Part shown: positions 8,304-17,104 of the stretch, one piece after another | Numbering within the stretch: position 1 is the stretch's first letter | How the letters are laid out: each line of letters starts with the position of its first letter | DNA from: Sphingobium sp. Leaf26 | Lineage (GTDB): Bacteria; Pseudomonadota; Alphaproteobacteria; Sphingomonadales; Sphingomonadaceae | Assembly: GCF_001421665.1 (NCBI RefSeq) | Contig: NZ_LMKV01000003.1 | Span: forward strand, 94,368 to 158,367 | Length of the DNA: 64,000 nucleotides | Direction of reading: 5' to 3' | Notes under the pieces: generated by a model | The model's input: only the letters and a program-made list of their open reading frames with translations | The model's database searches: none | What the model was told of the DNA's origin: nothing | Translations under genes and position numbers: made by a program

Positions 8304-9607
8304 CGGCGGCGCTGGGGCGCGGCCTGATCGTCGGCGCCCCGGCATCGGGTGCGGGCAAGACGATGGTGACGATCGGACTGCAACGCGCCTTTCGCGATCG
8401 GGGCCTTATCGTACAGGGCGCAAAATGCGGGCCGGACTATATCGACCCGGCCTTTCATGCGGCGGCGACCGGGCGGCCCTCGATCAATCTGGACGGCTTC
8501 GCCATGGCCCCGGCGATGCTGGGCGGACTGGCCGCGCATGTCGCATCAACTGTCCAACTCGTTGTCGCAGAAGGCGCGATGGGCCTCTATGACGGCGCGC
8601 GGGCGCGGGACCGGTCGGGCGCATCCGCAGACGTCGCGCACCTGCTCGGCTGGCCGATGCTGCTGATCGTCGATGCCCGCGCCGCCGCGCAGACGGTGGC
8701 GGCAGTGGCCCATGGCTGTGCGACCTTTCCCGGCGCGCCCGCCATTGCCGGGGTGATCGCCAACCGCGTGGCCAGCCCGCGCCATCGGCAGATGGTGCAG
8801 GATGGCTTTGCCCGCATTGGCCTGCCCTTGCTTGGCGCGATCTCGACCGATGAAGGGTTCGCCATGCCGTCCCGTCATCTGGGCCTGATACAGGCCGGCG
8901 AGACGGACGGGCTGGAATCGCGGATCCGCGCAATTGCGGAGGGGGTGGCGGCACAATGCGATCTGGATGCGATCTTCGCGGCCGCCGGCGTGACGGAGAA
9001 TCGGCCAGCGTTGCAACCCGGCATCCGGCCGCCGGGGCAGCGGATCGCCATAGCCCGCGATGCGGCCTTCAGCTTCTTCTATCCCCATATGGCGCATTGG
9101 TGGCGGTCGGCCGGGGCGGAACTGCAATTCTTTTCCCCGCTGGCGGACGAAGCCCCGCCTGCCGATTGCGATGCCTGCTGGCTGCCGGGTGGCTATCCCG
9201 AACTCCATGCCGGGCGGATCGCCGCCAACCGGCGATTTCTGGATGGATTGCGTAGCTTCGCGCAGACCCGTCCGGTCCATGGCGAATGTGGTGGCTATAT
9301 GGTGCTGGGTCGCGCGCTGGAGGATGGCGATGGCATAGTGCATGCCATGGCGGGCCTGCTGCCGCTGGAGACGAGCTTTGCCCGCCGGCGCATGACGTTG
9401 GGCTATCGTCGCGCGCGGCTGCGGCAGGATAGTCGTTTCGCTTGCGCCGGGCAGGAACTGCTGGGCCATGAATTCCACTATGCCAGCATCACCGCCAGCG
9501 GCGGCGAAGCGCTGGCCGACATGGCCGATGCGGAAGGGCAGGCGCTGCCGCCTGCGGGCCACCGGGCGGGCCATGTGACCGGGGGCTTCTTCCACTTGAT
9601 TGCCTGA
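8300..9607 (+). CDS. cobB: Cobyrinate a,c-diamide synthase (CbiA/CobB)
   Basis: A 435-residue glutamine-dependent amidase that converts (hydrogeno)cobyrinic acid side chains a and c to amides using ATP and glutamine. The N-terminal dethiobiotin-synthetase-like domain has a P-loop in GAPASGAGKTMVTIGL and GPDYIDPAFHAAATGRPS. The C-terminal class I glutaminase domain has the nucleophile Cys in HGECGGYMVLG and a late His in GHVTGGFFH. The start is TTG at 8300, overlapping the cobO stop (TTGA). No better start was seen, since GRGLIVGAP must be included. Its presence implies work on a ring precursor or salvaged cobyrinate, yet the corrin-ring genes and cobQ are absent here. Confidence 0.92.
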   Translation: MTAALGRGLIVGAPASGAGKTMVTIGLQRAFRDRGLIVQGAKCGPDYIDPAFHAAATGRPSINLDGFAMAPAMLGGLAAHVASTVQLVVAEGAMGLYDGARARDRSGASADVAHLLGWPMLLIVDARAAAQTVAAVAHGCATFPGAPAIAGVIANRVASPRHRQMVQDGFARIGLPLLGAISTDEGFAMPSRHLGLIQAGETDGLESRIRAIAEGVAAQCDLDAIFAAAGVTENRPALQPGIRPPGQRIAIARDAAFSFFYPHMAHWWRSAGAELQFFSPLADEAPPADCDACWLPGGYPELHAGRIAANRRFLDGLRSFAQTRPVHGECGGYMVLGRALEDGDGIVHAMAGLLPLETSFARRRMTLGYRRARLRQDSRFACAGQELLGHEFHYASITASGGEALADMADAEGQALPPAGHRAGHVTGGFFHLIA

Positions 9608-9632
9608 ACCAACTGGATTAGGGCGGCGATTG

Positions 9633-9795
9633 CGTCAGGTTCCCCGCAAGGGGATCAAAAGGGAACGGGGTTCAAGACCCCGGCTGCCCCTGCAACTGTG
9701 AGCGGCGAGCCATCGAGGCACAGGCCATTGGGATCATGATCCCGAGAAGGCGCTTCGAAAACGGCATTGACCCGCAAGCCAGGAGACCTGCCTGT
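9633..9795 (+). promoter_or_regulatory. Second cobalamin riboswitch, upstream of btuB
   Basis: The elements are GGTTCCCCGCAAGGGG, AAAAGGGAACGGGG, CCGGCTGCCCCTGCAACTGT followed by GAGCGGCGAGCC, CCATTGGGAT, GAGAAGGCG, and B12 box GCAAGCCAGGAGACCTGCC (9774-9792). It is separated from the btuB ATG by about 170 nt. That leader has no gene and may carry the expression platform. Its core is nearly the same as the first riboswitch, which suggests duplication within the locus. Confidence 0.93.
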
Positions 9796-9963
9796 CGCGG
9801 TCGTTCTTCGTCCGGACAGGGTGTGCCGGTCGAACGAGGATATCCTCGCGCAACGACAAGCTGACCGTGCGGATTCGCGCGGTGGTGTTGTCGTGCGCGT
9901 CTGCGTTCGTCATCGCTGTCGCGTCGCGTCCGCCCGGTCCTGTCAAAGACTGGGGGAATTATC

Positions 9964-11901
9964 ATGCGCTGGATTTCAAAAAGCGGACTTTTCATTCTGG
10001 CCGGCCTGTCCACGCCGGCGCTGGCCGACGATGCAGGTGAGGTGATCGTCACCGCCCTGCGCCAGCCGCAGGCGATCGAGCAGGTGGCGTCCAGCGTCAC
10101 CGTGCTGGACAAGGCGGCGATCGACGCGGCGCAGGCGCTGACGGTATCCGATCTGCTGATCCGCACGCCCGGCATCAGCTTCACCCGCAATGGCGGTTAT
10201 GGCACATCGACGTCGATCCGCATTCGCGGAGCCGAAGGGGACCAGACTGTGCTGGTGGTCGACGGCGTGAAGCTGGCCGATCCGTCCTCGACCGGCGGCG
10301 GCTATAATTTCGCCACGTTGATGACCGGCGACATCGCCCGGATCGAGATATTGCGCGGACCGCAATCCATCCTCTGGGGCAGCCAGGCGATCGGCGGCGT
10401 CGTCAATGTCGTCACCGCCCGCGCCCAACGGCCGATCGAAGGCAGCTTCGATATCGAGGCGGGATCGCGCGACACCGTCAGTGCCCGCGCGGGATTGGGA
10501 GGCCGGCAGGGGGCGATCGACTGGCAGCTTGCCGGCAGTCGCTTCGCCACAGAGGGTATTTCCGCGATCAGCCCGCGCTATGGCGGCAAGGAGAAGGACG
10601 GCTATACCAATAGCACGCTCAACGGTCGGTTGGGCGTTGCGTTGGCGCCGGGCGTGTCGGTCGACGTGCGCGGCTATTATGCCAAGGGCCGCACCGACAT
10701 CGACAGCGCTGGTAATATACCGGACAGCCCGGAATATTCGCAGGTAGAGGAATGGATCGGCTATGCCGGCCTCAATGCCGACCTGTTCGGCGGGGCGCTG
10801 CACAACCGCCTGTCCTTCAGCCGCAGCGAGACCCTGCGTGACAATATCAACCCCGCGCGCAAGCTGCGTCCGCTCAGCTTCGCCGCCAAGGGCGAGACGA
10901 ACCGCTACGAATATCAGGGCATGCTGACAGTCGCGCAGGGCTGGACCGCGACCTTCGGCGCGGAGCGGGAAGAGCAGCGGATGCGGACCGCTTCGCCCTC
11001 CGACAGTCTGGCCGCCTATGCCACGACATATGGATCGGCGGATATCGACAGCCTCTATGCGCAACTGAACGTTGAGCCGTTCTTCGGCCTGACGCTCAAT
11101 GGCGGCGTGCGCTACGACCATCATTCGACCTTCGGCGGCAACACCGTGTTCGGCGCGGGCGCGGCTTGGGCGCTGGCCAAGGACAGCACGATCCTGCGTG
11201 CCAGCTATGGTGAGGGGTTCAAGGCGCCGACCCTGTACCAGCTCTACAGCGACTATGGGAACATGGCGCTGGTCCCGGAAAAATCGCATGGCTGGGATGC
11301 GGGCATCGAACAGCATCTGTTCGACCATGGCCTGATCCTGTCGGCGACCTGGTTCGACCGCAGCACCGACAATCTCATCACCTATAATGGCTGCCCGACG
11401 ACCAACCGTCCGGCGCTCTGCTATGCGCCGGGCACGACCATGCCGCGCTTTGGCTATTATGCCAATGTGCAGCGCAGCAAGGCGCATGGACTGGAACTGG
11501 CGGGAGTCGCCCATGTCGGCCGTTTGACGATCGACGGCAATTATAGCTGGGTGTCGGCGGAGGATCGCTCGCCCGGCCTCAATCATGGGAACCAACTGGC
11601 CCGGCGTCCGCGCCACGCCGCCAATGGCACGGCGCGCTATGACTGGGCCTTCGGCCTCAGCACCGCAGTCGCGGTCCGATGGTCGGGCAATACGCTGGAC
11701 ACCGCGCGCACCAGCGCGACCGTCGCGCCGTTTGTGAACGCCGCCTACACGCTGGTCGACCTGCGCGCCGAAATGCCGGTGCTCGGCAAGCTGACCCTGT
11801 TCGGCCGGGTCGAGAATCTGTTCGACGAATATTATGAGACTGCCCGCCGCTACGGCCAGTTGGGCCGTAGCATCCATGCCGGCCTGCGGGCGCGATTCTA
11901 A
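9964..11901 (+). CDS. btuB: BtuB-like TonB-dependent cobalamin receptor
   Basis: A 645-residue outer-membrane receptor. The signal peptide is cleaved after about residue 21 (STPALA). A TonB box GEVIVTALRQ follows at residues 25-34, then a plug domain with ILRGPQSILWGSQAIGG, then a 22-strand barrel ending in an aromatic residue (GLRARF). About 615-650 residues is usual for BtuB and much shorter than the catabolic TonB receptors elsewhere in this window. It lies directly behind a cobalamin riboswitch and ahead of B12 assembly genes, so uptake of cobalamin or other corrinoids is the natural assignment. The GGGGGAATT purine run precedes the ATG. Confidence 0.93.
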   Translation: MRWISKSGLFILAGLSTPALADDAGEVIVTALRQPQAIEQVASSVTVLDKAAIDAAQALTVSDLLIRTPGISFTRNGGYGTSTSIRIRGAEGDQTVLVVDGVKLADPSSTGGGYNFATLMTGDIARIEILRGPQSILWGSQAIGGVVNVVTARAQRPIEGSFDIEAGSRDTVSARAGLGGRQGAIDWQLAGSRFATEGISAISPRYGGKEKDGYTNSTLNGRLGVALAPGVSVDVRGYYAKGRTDIDSAGNIPDSPEYSQVEEWIGYAGLNADLFGGALHNRLSFSRSETLRDNINPARKLRPLSFAAKGETNRYEYQGMLTVAQGWTATFGAEREEQRMRTASPSDSLAAYATTYGSADIDSLYAQLNVEPFFGLTLNGGVRYDHHSTFGGNTVFGAGAAWALAKDSTILRASYGEGFKAPTLYQLYSDYGNMALVPEKSHGWDAGIEQHLFDHGLILSATWFDRSTDNLITYNGCPTTNRPALCYAPGTTMPRFGYYANVQRSKAHGLELAGVAHVGRLTIDGNYSWVSAEDRSPGLNHGNQLARRPRHAANGTARYDWAFGLSTAVAVRWSGNTLDTARTSATVAPFVNAAYTLVDLRAEMPVLGKLTLFGRVENLFDEYYETARRYGQLGRSIHAGLRARF

Positions 11902-11939
11902 CCCGGACGGACAATCCCTATGACAAGGAGCGAATGACC

Positions 11940-12488
11940 ATGCAGAGCCTATCCCCTGCCGCCGCCCGCCATCTGTGGGTCGGCCTGATGACGCTGGCCA
12001 GCACCGTGACGACACTGGCGCTGGCCTGCGCCACGCCTTTTCCCGCGCTCGCCGCCATCGCCGCGCTGCATGTCCGGCGGCAGGAGGGCATCATCCTGAT
12101 GCTCGCCGCCTGGGCCGTGTCGCAGGGGGTGGGCTATTGCCTGCTCGGCTATGAGATGACGGGCGAGAACAGCGTCTGGGCTGTGACGATGGCACTGGCG
12201 GCGATCGCGGCGCTGCTGGGGGCGGATGCCGTGATCGGTCGATTGTCCGGCGCGCATGCTGCGCTACGGCTGGCGGCGGCCTATGGTGCGGCCTTCGTCG
12301 CGTTCAAGCTGGTCGTGCTGGGCGGCGCTGTCCTGCTCGATTCCGGCTGGGCGGCTTTTGCTCTGGACATATTGGCGCGGCAGTTCGTCCGCTATGCCAT
12401 GATCCTGGCCGGACTATTGCTGTTGCAGCATCTGGTCGACCGCAGCGGCCTGCTGCGCGGCGCAGCGCGCGGACAGGCCGTCGCGTGA
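11940..12488 (+). CDS. B12-operon integral membrane protein, unknown function
   Basis: A 182-residue very hydrophobic protein with about five predicted transmembrane segments (around residues 10-35, 45-65, 75-95, 105-130, 145-165). AAGGAG at 11925-11930 is better spaced for the ATG at 11940 than for the one at 11934. I recognise no family. Position between btuB and the lower corrinoid assembly genes, under the same riboswitch, suggests an inner-membrane step of corrinoid or cobalt import, for example a substrate-binding membrane component. This is context only. No BtuC/BtuD ATPase transporter is seen in the window, so this protein could stand in for one. Confidence 0.6.
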   Translation: MQSLSPAAARHLWVGLMTLASTVTTLALACATPFPALAAIAALHVRRQEGIILMLAAWAVSQGVGYCLLGYEMTGENSVWAVTMALAAIAALLGADAVIGRLSGAHAALRLAAAYGAAFVAFKLVVLGGAVLLDSGWAAFALDILARQFVRYAMILAGLLLLQHLVDRSGLLRGAARGQAVA

Positions 12489-12898
12489 CCATGTTGCGTC
12501 CGGTAGAGGATGGACCGGCGGTGGTGGTGTGCAGCAGTTGCCGCCATTCCCCGCAGGCGCGGGAGGATGCCGACGGCGTGCGCGGCGGCGCCCGGCTGGC
12601 AGAGGCATTGCGCCGGATCAAGGGCGGTTCGGACCGCTATGACGGGGTAGCGGTGCAGGATATGCCCTGCCTCTTCGCCTGTTCCGATCATTGCACCGTC
12701 CACCTGCGGGCACCGGGCAAGATCGGCTATGTGCTTGGTCGCTTCACCCCGGACGAGGATGCCGCCCGCGCCATTCTGGACTATGCCGTCCATCATGCCG
12801 CCAGCGATCATGGCCAGGTGCGTTATGCCGACTGGCCGCAGGGGGTGAAGGGGCATTTCATCGTGCGCACCCCGCCGCCGGGATTTGTCGCGACATGA
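12485..12898 (+). CDS. DUF1636 small metal-binding protein of B12 operons
   Basis: A 137-residue protein with cysteine pairs CSSCRHSP near the N-terminus and CLFACSDHC in the middle, the pattern of DUF1636 (predicted ferredoxin-like metal-binding proteins often linked to cobalamin genes). The GTG at 12485 overlaps the upstream stop (GTGA); ATG at 12491 is the alternative start. The HFIVRTPPPGF tail is also typical. The biochemical role is not established to my knowledge. A metal or iron-sulfur redox function in corrinoid reduction or cobalt handling is plausible. It overlaps cobT by 4 nt (ATGA), so it is tightly coupled to the assembly genes. Confidence 0.8.
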   Translation: MTMLRPVEDGPAVVVCSSCRHSPQAREDADGVRGGARLAEALRRIKGGSDRYDGVAVQDMPCLFACSDHCTVHLRAPGKIGYVLGRFTPDEDAARAILDYAVHHAASDHGQVRYADWPQGVKGHFIVRTPPPGFVAT

Positions 12899-13908
12899 GC
12901 CTGTTTCCGACCGTTGCGGCGTTCGAGGCTGCTTTGGCGTCCTTGCCTGTTGCCGATCTGTCCTGCCGGGCGGCGGCGGGTGCGCGGCAGGCGCAACTGA
13001 CCAAGCCGGCCGGATCGCTCGGCCGGCTGGAGGAGATCGCCATCCTCATGGCGGGCTGGCAGCGGCGCGCGCGCCCACGGGTCGATCGTGGTCGGGCGGT
13101 GATCTTTGCCGGTAATCATGGTGTGGCGCGCCATGGCGTCAGCGCCTTTCCGCCGGAAGTGACGGCGCAGATGGTCGCGAATTTCGCCCGTGGGGGGGCG
13201 GCGATCAATGCGCTGGCGGGGGCGGCCGGGCTGGACTTGCGGGTGGTGCCCATCGCGCTCGATCAGCCGACCGCCGACTTCACGGTCGAGCCGGCGATGA
13301 GCGAGGCCGAATGCCTGACCGCGCTCAATATCGGTGCGGAGGCGGTCGATCCGGGGCTGGACCTGTTGCTGCTGGGCGAAATGGGGATCGGCAACACGAC
13401 TGCGGCGGCTGCGCTGTGCCAGCGTAGTTTCGGCGGCACGGCGGCGGACTGGGTGGGCGCCGGGACGGGCGTCGACGACCATGGTCTGGAGGTGAAGCAC
13501 CAGATGGTCGAACTGGCGATGGCCTGTCATGCCGAGGCTCCCGTCACGCCGTTCGAGACGCTGCGCCGGGTCGGCGGGCGGGAAATTGTCGCGATCGCCG
13601 GGGCCATGCTGGCGGCGCGGCATCATCATGTGCCGGTGGTGCTGGACGGGTTCATCTGCGCCGCAGCGCTGGCACCGATGGCGGCGGCGGTGCCGGCCAT
13701 CACCGATCATATGGTGGCCGGTCATCGTTCCGCCGAAGCGGCGCATGGGCGGTTGCTGGATCGACTGCAATTGCGGCCGCTGCTCGACCTCGACATGCGG
13801 CTGGGTGAAGGGAGCGGCGGTGCAGTCGCCGCAGCGGTGATCCGGTCCGCGCTGGCCGCGCATGACCAGATGGCGACCTTCGCCGATGCGGGCGTATCGG
13901 AAGGCTGA
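12895..13908 (+). CDS. cobT: Nicotinate-nucleotide:dimethylbenzimidazole phosphoribosyltransferase
   Basis: A 337-residue CobT. The enzyme activates the lower base by exchanging it for nicotinate on NaMN, giving alpha-ribazole phosphate. Sequence marks: KPAGSLGRLEEIA near residue 40, the VIFAGNHGVARHGVSAFPPEVTAQM block, LLLGEMGIGNTTAAAAL, GAGTGVD, and the C-terminal LDLDMRLGEGSGGA containing the catalytic Glu. The start at 12895 lies inside the stop of the DUF1636 gene. A much longer upstream reading runs antisense-like through that gene and is rejected. It overlaps the phosphatase gene that follows by one base. Confidence 0.96.
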   Translation: MSLFPTVAAFEAALASLPVADLSCRAAAGARQAQLTKPAGSLGRLEEIAILMAGWQRRARPRVDRGRAVIFAGNHGVARHGVSAFPPEVTAQMVANFARGGAAINALAGAAGLDLRVVPIALDQPTADFTVEPAMSEAECLTALNIGAEAVDPGLDLLLLGEMGIGNTTAAAALCQRSFGGTAADWVGAGTGVDDHGLEVKHQMVELAMACHAEAPVTPFETLRRVGGREIVAIAGAMLAARHHHVPVVLDGFICAAALAPMAAAVPAITDHMVAGHRSAEAAHGRLLDRLQLRPLLDLDMRLGEGSGGAVAAAVIRSALAAHDQMATFADAGVSEG

Positions 13909-14477
13909 TGGCGGCCAGACTGCTCCACCTGATGCGGCATGGGGCGCCTGCCATCACCGGGCGAATGCTGGGGCATGCCGACTGGCCCGCGACGGAAGCC
14001 GGCATAGCGTCCTGCGTTCGGCGGGCCGCCGCGCTGGGTGGGACGGCGATCGTCTCCTCCGACCTGTTGCGTGCGCGGGCGGCGGCGGAGGCCATCGGCG
14101 CGCCACGTCATAGCGTGCCGCTGATCGACGCACGTTGGCGTGAACTGGATTTTGGCGCTTGGGACGGCGTCGATCCGGCAACGCTGGATGCTGCTGCACT
14201 GGCGGATTTCTACGCTGATCCCGATGCCTGTCCTCCACCCGGCGGAGAGCGCTGGTCCGCACTGACGACGCGCGTCGATGCGGCATTGGGGGCGTTGCCG
14301 CCGGAGCCGACCCTGGTTGTGACGCATGGCGGTGCGATGCGCGCAGTATTGGCGCTGCTGTGCGGCTTCGATCAACGCCAGCTTTGGGCGTTCGACTTGC
14401 CTTATGCCGCCTGCCTGACCTTAAGGCTTTGGCCGGGTGAACGCCCTTTCGCGCAGATCGTTGGGCTGGCGGCATGA
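13908..14477 (+). CDS. cobC: Histidine phosphatase, probable alpha-ribazole phosphatase
   Basis: A 189-residue histidine-phosphatase-superfamily protein. The catalytic His is in LLHLMRHGAP at the N-terminus, the acid/base Glu region lies near ARWRELDFGAWDG, and the second His is in LVVTHGGAMRA. In this setting it should dephosphorylate alpha-ribazole phosphate or adenosylcobalamin 5'-phosphate. It shares TGATG with the end of cobT and ATGA with the start of cobS. It is assigned as CobC (phosphatase sense) by context, since histidine phosphatases are otherwise promiscuous. Confidence 0.85.
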   Translation: MAARLLHLMRHGAPAITGRMLGHADWPATEAGIASCVRRAAALGGTAIVSSDLLRARAAAEAIGAPRHSVPLIDARWRELDFGAWDGVDPATLDAAALADFYADPDACPPPGGERWSALTTRVDAALGALPPEPTLVVTHGGAMRAVLALLCGFDQRQLWAFDLPYAACLTLRLWPGERPFAQIVGLAA

Positions 14478-15193
14478 AGGGCGTCATCCTTGCGCTGCAA
14501 TTCCTGACCCGCCTGCCGTTGCCAAGGATAGCGGCGGATGACGCGGACTTTGTGGCCGCAATCCGCTGGTTTCCGGCTGTGGGACTGGTGGTCGGCGCCG
14601 TCATCACTGGGGCAGGCTGGGCCGGCAGTTGGATGGATTCATGGACCGGGGCGCTGCTGGCCTTGCTTGCCTGGGCATGGGTGACGGGGGCGCTGCACCT
14701 GGACGGCCTGGCGGATCTGGCCGATGCGACCGCTGCCGCGCACAAGGGGCGCGACCGGATGCTGGCTGTGCTGGCCGATCCGCATCTTGGGGTGATGGGC
14801 GTGACGGCGCTGACGCTGCAACTGATCGCCAAGCTGATATTGCTGCATGGCCTGATCGAGGCAGGGGCGATAGGTGGGTTGCTTTTGATCCCCTTCGCCG
14901 CGCGGATCGGCCCGCTCTGGTGGAGCCGGTGCCTGCCGTCGCTGCACGATGGCTTGGGTGCGCGCTTTCGCTCTGCGGTTCGACCGGTCGATCTGACACT
15001 ATGGACGGCGACGCTCCTGTTGGCCGCATGGTGGTTCCCTGCCGTGCTCAGTGCGCTGCCGCTGATCGGCCTGTGGGGCTGGTGGGTGCTGGCGCGGATC
15101 GGCGGCATATCGGGCGACAGCCATGGCGCGGGCATCGAGCTGGTCGAAAGCGCCCTGCTGCTTATCATGCTGATTCTGGCCCACGCGGCATGA
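14474..15193 (+). CDS. cobS: Adenosylcobinamide-GDP ribazoletransferase (cobalamin synthase)
   Basis: A 239-residue polytopic inner-membrane enzyme joining adenosylcobinamide-GDP to alpha-ribazole (phosphate). The N-terminal LALQFLTRLPLP and the following RWFPAVGLVVG are family-typical. LHLDGLADLADATAAAHKGRDRM is the conserved acidic active-site loop. Five to six hydrophobic segments follow. The overlaps with both neighbours (ATGA) show it is part of the B12 assembly operon. Confidence 0.95.
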   Translation: MKGVILALQFLTRLPLPRIAADDADFVAAIRWFPAVGLVVGAVITGAGWAGSWMDSWTGALLALLAWAWVTGALHLDGLADLADATAAAHKGRDRMLAVLADPHLGVMGVTALTLQLIAKLILLHGLIEAGAIGGLLLIPFAARIGPLWWSRCLPSLHDGLGARFRSAVRPVDLTLWTATLLLAAWWFPAVLSALPLIGLWGWWVLARIGGISGDSHGAGIELVESALLLIMLILAHAA

Positions 15194-16170
15194 TCGGCTG
15201 GAGCTATCATGGCGGCAAGCTGGATGCAGCACGGCGCATCTTTGGCGACGGACCTGCACCGTGGATCGACCTGTCCACCGGCATCAATCCCGACAACTGG
15301 CCGATCGCGAAGGCACCGGCGTTCGACTGGCGGGCGCTGCCCGGCGATGCGCAACTGATGGCGCTGGAGCAGAGCGCGGCAGATTATTTTGGCGTCGATC
15401 CTGCCCATCTCTGCGCTTTGCCGGGCAGTGAAGCGGGGTTGCGGCTGCTGGGTGAACTGTTGCCCGGCGAACTGCTCCACGGCGCTGCCTGTTATCGCAC
15501 CCATCGCGACATCTATCCCGATAGCCGGGCGTTCGTGCCGGGCGAGGCCGATCCGGCCGGCAAGATCCTGCTGCTCGGCAACCCGAATAATCCCGACGGC
15601 CACGTGATGGATCGGATGATGCTGGACGGGTTGTTGCAACGACAGACGGAAAGCGGCGGCTGGCTGGTGCTGGACGAGGCATATGCCGATTGCCTGCCGG
15701 ACGTCAGCATGACGCACCGTGTCGAAGATGGGCAGCGGCTGATCCTTTTCCGTTCCTTCGGCAAATTCTTTGGTCTGGCGGGCCTGCGACTGGGTTTTGT
15801 GATCGGGCCGCGTGCTCTTGTCGCGCGCTTTCGTACGCGGCTCGGAAGCTGGCCGATCTCCACGGCGGCACTGGTGATCGGGGCCACGGCTTATGCCGAT
15901 CGCGGCTGGATCGCCGCCATGCGGAGGGAGTTGGCCCGGCAGGCGACGGCAATGGACGCTGTGCTGCATGCCCATGGCTTTGATCCGCAAGGGGCCTGCC
16001 CGCTGTTCCGCCTGATCGCAACGCAGGATGCCATGGCTCTGTTCGAGCGACTGGCGCGGCAGGCGATCCTGACCCGCCCATTCGATGAGAATCGGCACTG
16101 GCTGCGGATCGGCCTACCACAGGGGGTGGAGGGACTGGCGCGACTGGACCGGGCGCTGGCCCATGGCTGA
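15190..16170 (+). CDS. cobD: Threonine-phosphate decarboxylase-like aminotransferase (CobD/CobC type)
   Basis: A 326-residue PLP enzyme of aminotransferase class I/II. It begins MIGWSYHGGKLDAARRIFG, followed by DLSTGINP, the usual CobC/CobD opening. NPNNPDG is the substrate-binding segment, LVLDEAYAD carries the PLP pyridine-nitrogen Asp, and FRSFGKFFGLAGLRLG holds the Schiff-base lysine. It supplies (R)-1-amino-2-propanol phosphate for the nucleotide-loop arm. The start at 15190 overlaps the cobS stop. A longer frame extending into cobS is ignored. Confidence 0.92.
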   Translation: MIGWSYHGGKLDAARRIFGDGPAPWIDLSTGINPDNWPIAKAPAFDWRALPGDAQLMALEQSAADYFGVDPAHLCALPGSEAGLRLLGELLPGELLHGAACYRTHRDIYPDSRAFVPGEADPAGKILLLGNPNNPDGHVMDRMMLDGLLQRQTESGGWLVLDEAYADCLPDVSMTHRVEDGQRLILFRSFGKFFGLAGLRLGFVIGPRALVARFRTRLGSWPISTAALVIGATAYADRGWIAAMRRELARQATAMDAVLHAHGFDPQGACPLFRLIATQDAMALFERLARQAILTRPFDENRHWLRIGLPQGVEGLARLDRALAHG

Positions 16171-17104
16171 ACCGGTGGCGCTGCTGGCGCTGGCGATCGA
16201 GGCTGCCATTGGCTGGCCCGATGCGCTGCATCGCCGGATCGGCCACCCTGTGGGGGCGTTCGCGGCGATCATCGAGCGGTGTGAGCAACGTTGGAACCGG
16301 CCGGAGAGGACTGACGGGTCACGTCGCTTGGCCGGCATTGCCTGCATCATGTTGCTGCTGATCCTCGCCATCGGTGGCGGTGTGTTGCTCGAACAGGGGG
16401 GGCGGTTGATCGCAGGGCGCTGGGCGTGGATTGGCGTCACCCTGCTGGCGGTGCCCGGCATGGCGGCGGGCAGCCTCTATCGCCACGTCCGTGCGGTTGC
16501 CGCGCCGTTGCGGGACGGGCGGATCGAGGCGGCGCGGGCGGCCGTGGGCATGATCGTGGGGCGTGATACGGAGCGGCTGGACGAAGCGGGCGTGGCGCGG
16601 GCAGCGATCGAGAGTCTGGCGGAAAGTTTTTGCGACGGGGTGGTGGCGCCGCTCTTCTGGCTGATGCTGGGTGGGTTGCCGGGCCTGTGGGCCTATAAGG
16701 CGATCAATACGGCCGACAGCCTGATCGGGCATCGCGAGCCGCGCTGGCGCGCTTTCGGCTGGGCGGCCGCGCGGCTGGACGATCTGCTCAACCTCATCCC
16801 CGCGCGTCTGTCGGGTCTGCTGCTCTGTCTGGCCGGGGCAGGGGGATGGCGCATCATGCTGCGCGACGCTTCCCGCCATGCTTCCCCCAATGCGGGCTGG
16901 CCGGAAGCCGCGATGGCGGGTGCACTGCATCTCTGTCTGGCCGGACCGATCGCCTATGATGGGATGGCGCAGGACAAGCCGTGGATCGGGGCAGGCCGGC
17001 GCGACCTTAAGGCGGCCGATATCGACGCGGCACTGCGGCTCTACGTGCGGGCCTGCTTGTTGCTGGGGCTGGTGGCCGGGTTATCTGCATGGAGACTGTC
17101 ATGA
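16163..17104 (+). CDS. cbiB: Adenosylcobinamide-phosphate synthase, membrane protein
   Basis: A 313-residue inner-membrane CbiB/CobD-family protein. It attaches the aminopropanol (phosphate) arm to adenosylcobyric acid. Typical segments are EAAIGWPDALHRRIGHPVGAF at the N-terminus, ARAAVGMIVGRDTERLDEAGVARAAIESLAE followed by SFCDGVVAPLFW, AYKAINTADSLIGHR, and a late DRASRHASPNAGWPEAA-like block (here DASRHASPNAGWPEAA). It overlaps the preceding aminotransferase by 8 nt and cobU by 4 nt. The substrate adenosylcobyric acid must come from elsewhere, since cobQ is not in this window. Confidence 0.94.
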   Translation: MAEPVALLALAIEAAIGWPDALHRRIGHPVGAFAAIIERCEQRWNRPERTDGSRRLAGIACIMLLLILAIGGGVLLEQGGRLIAGRWAWIGVTLLAVPGMAAGSLYRHVRAVAAPLRDGRIEAARAAVGMIVGRDTERLDEAGVARAAIESLAESFCDGVVAPLFWLMLGGLPGLWAYKAINTADSLIGHREPRWRAFGWAAARLDDLLNLIPARLSGLLLCLAGAGGWRIMLRDASRHASPNAGWPEAAMAGALHLCLAGPIAYDGMAQDKPWIGAGRRDLKAADIDAALRLYVRACLLLGLVAGLSAWRLS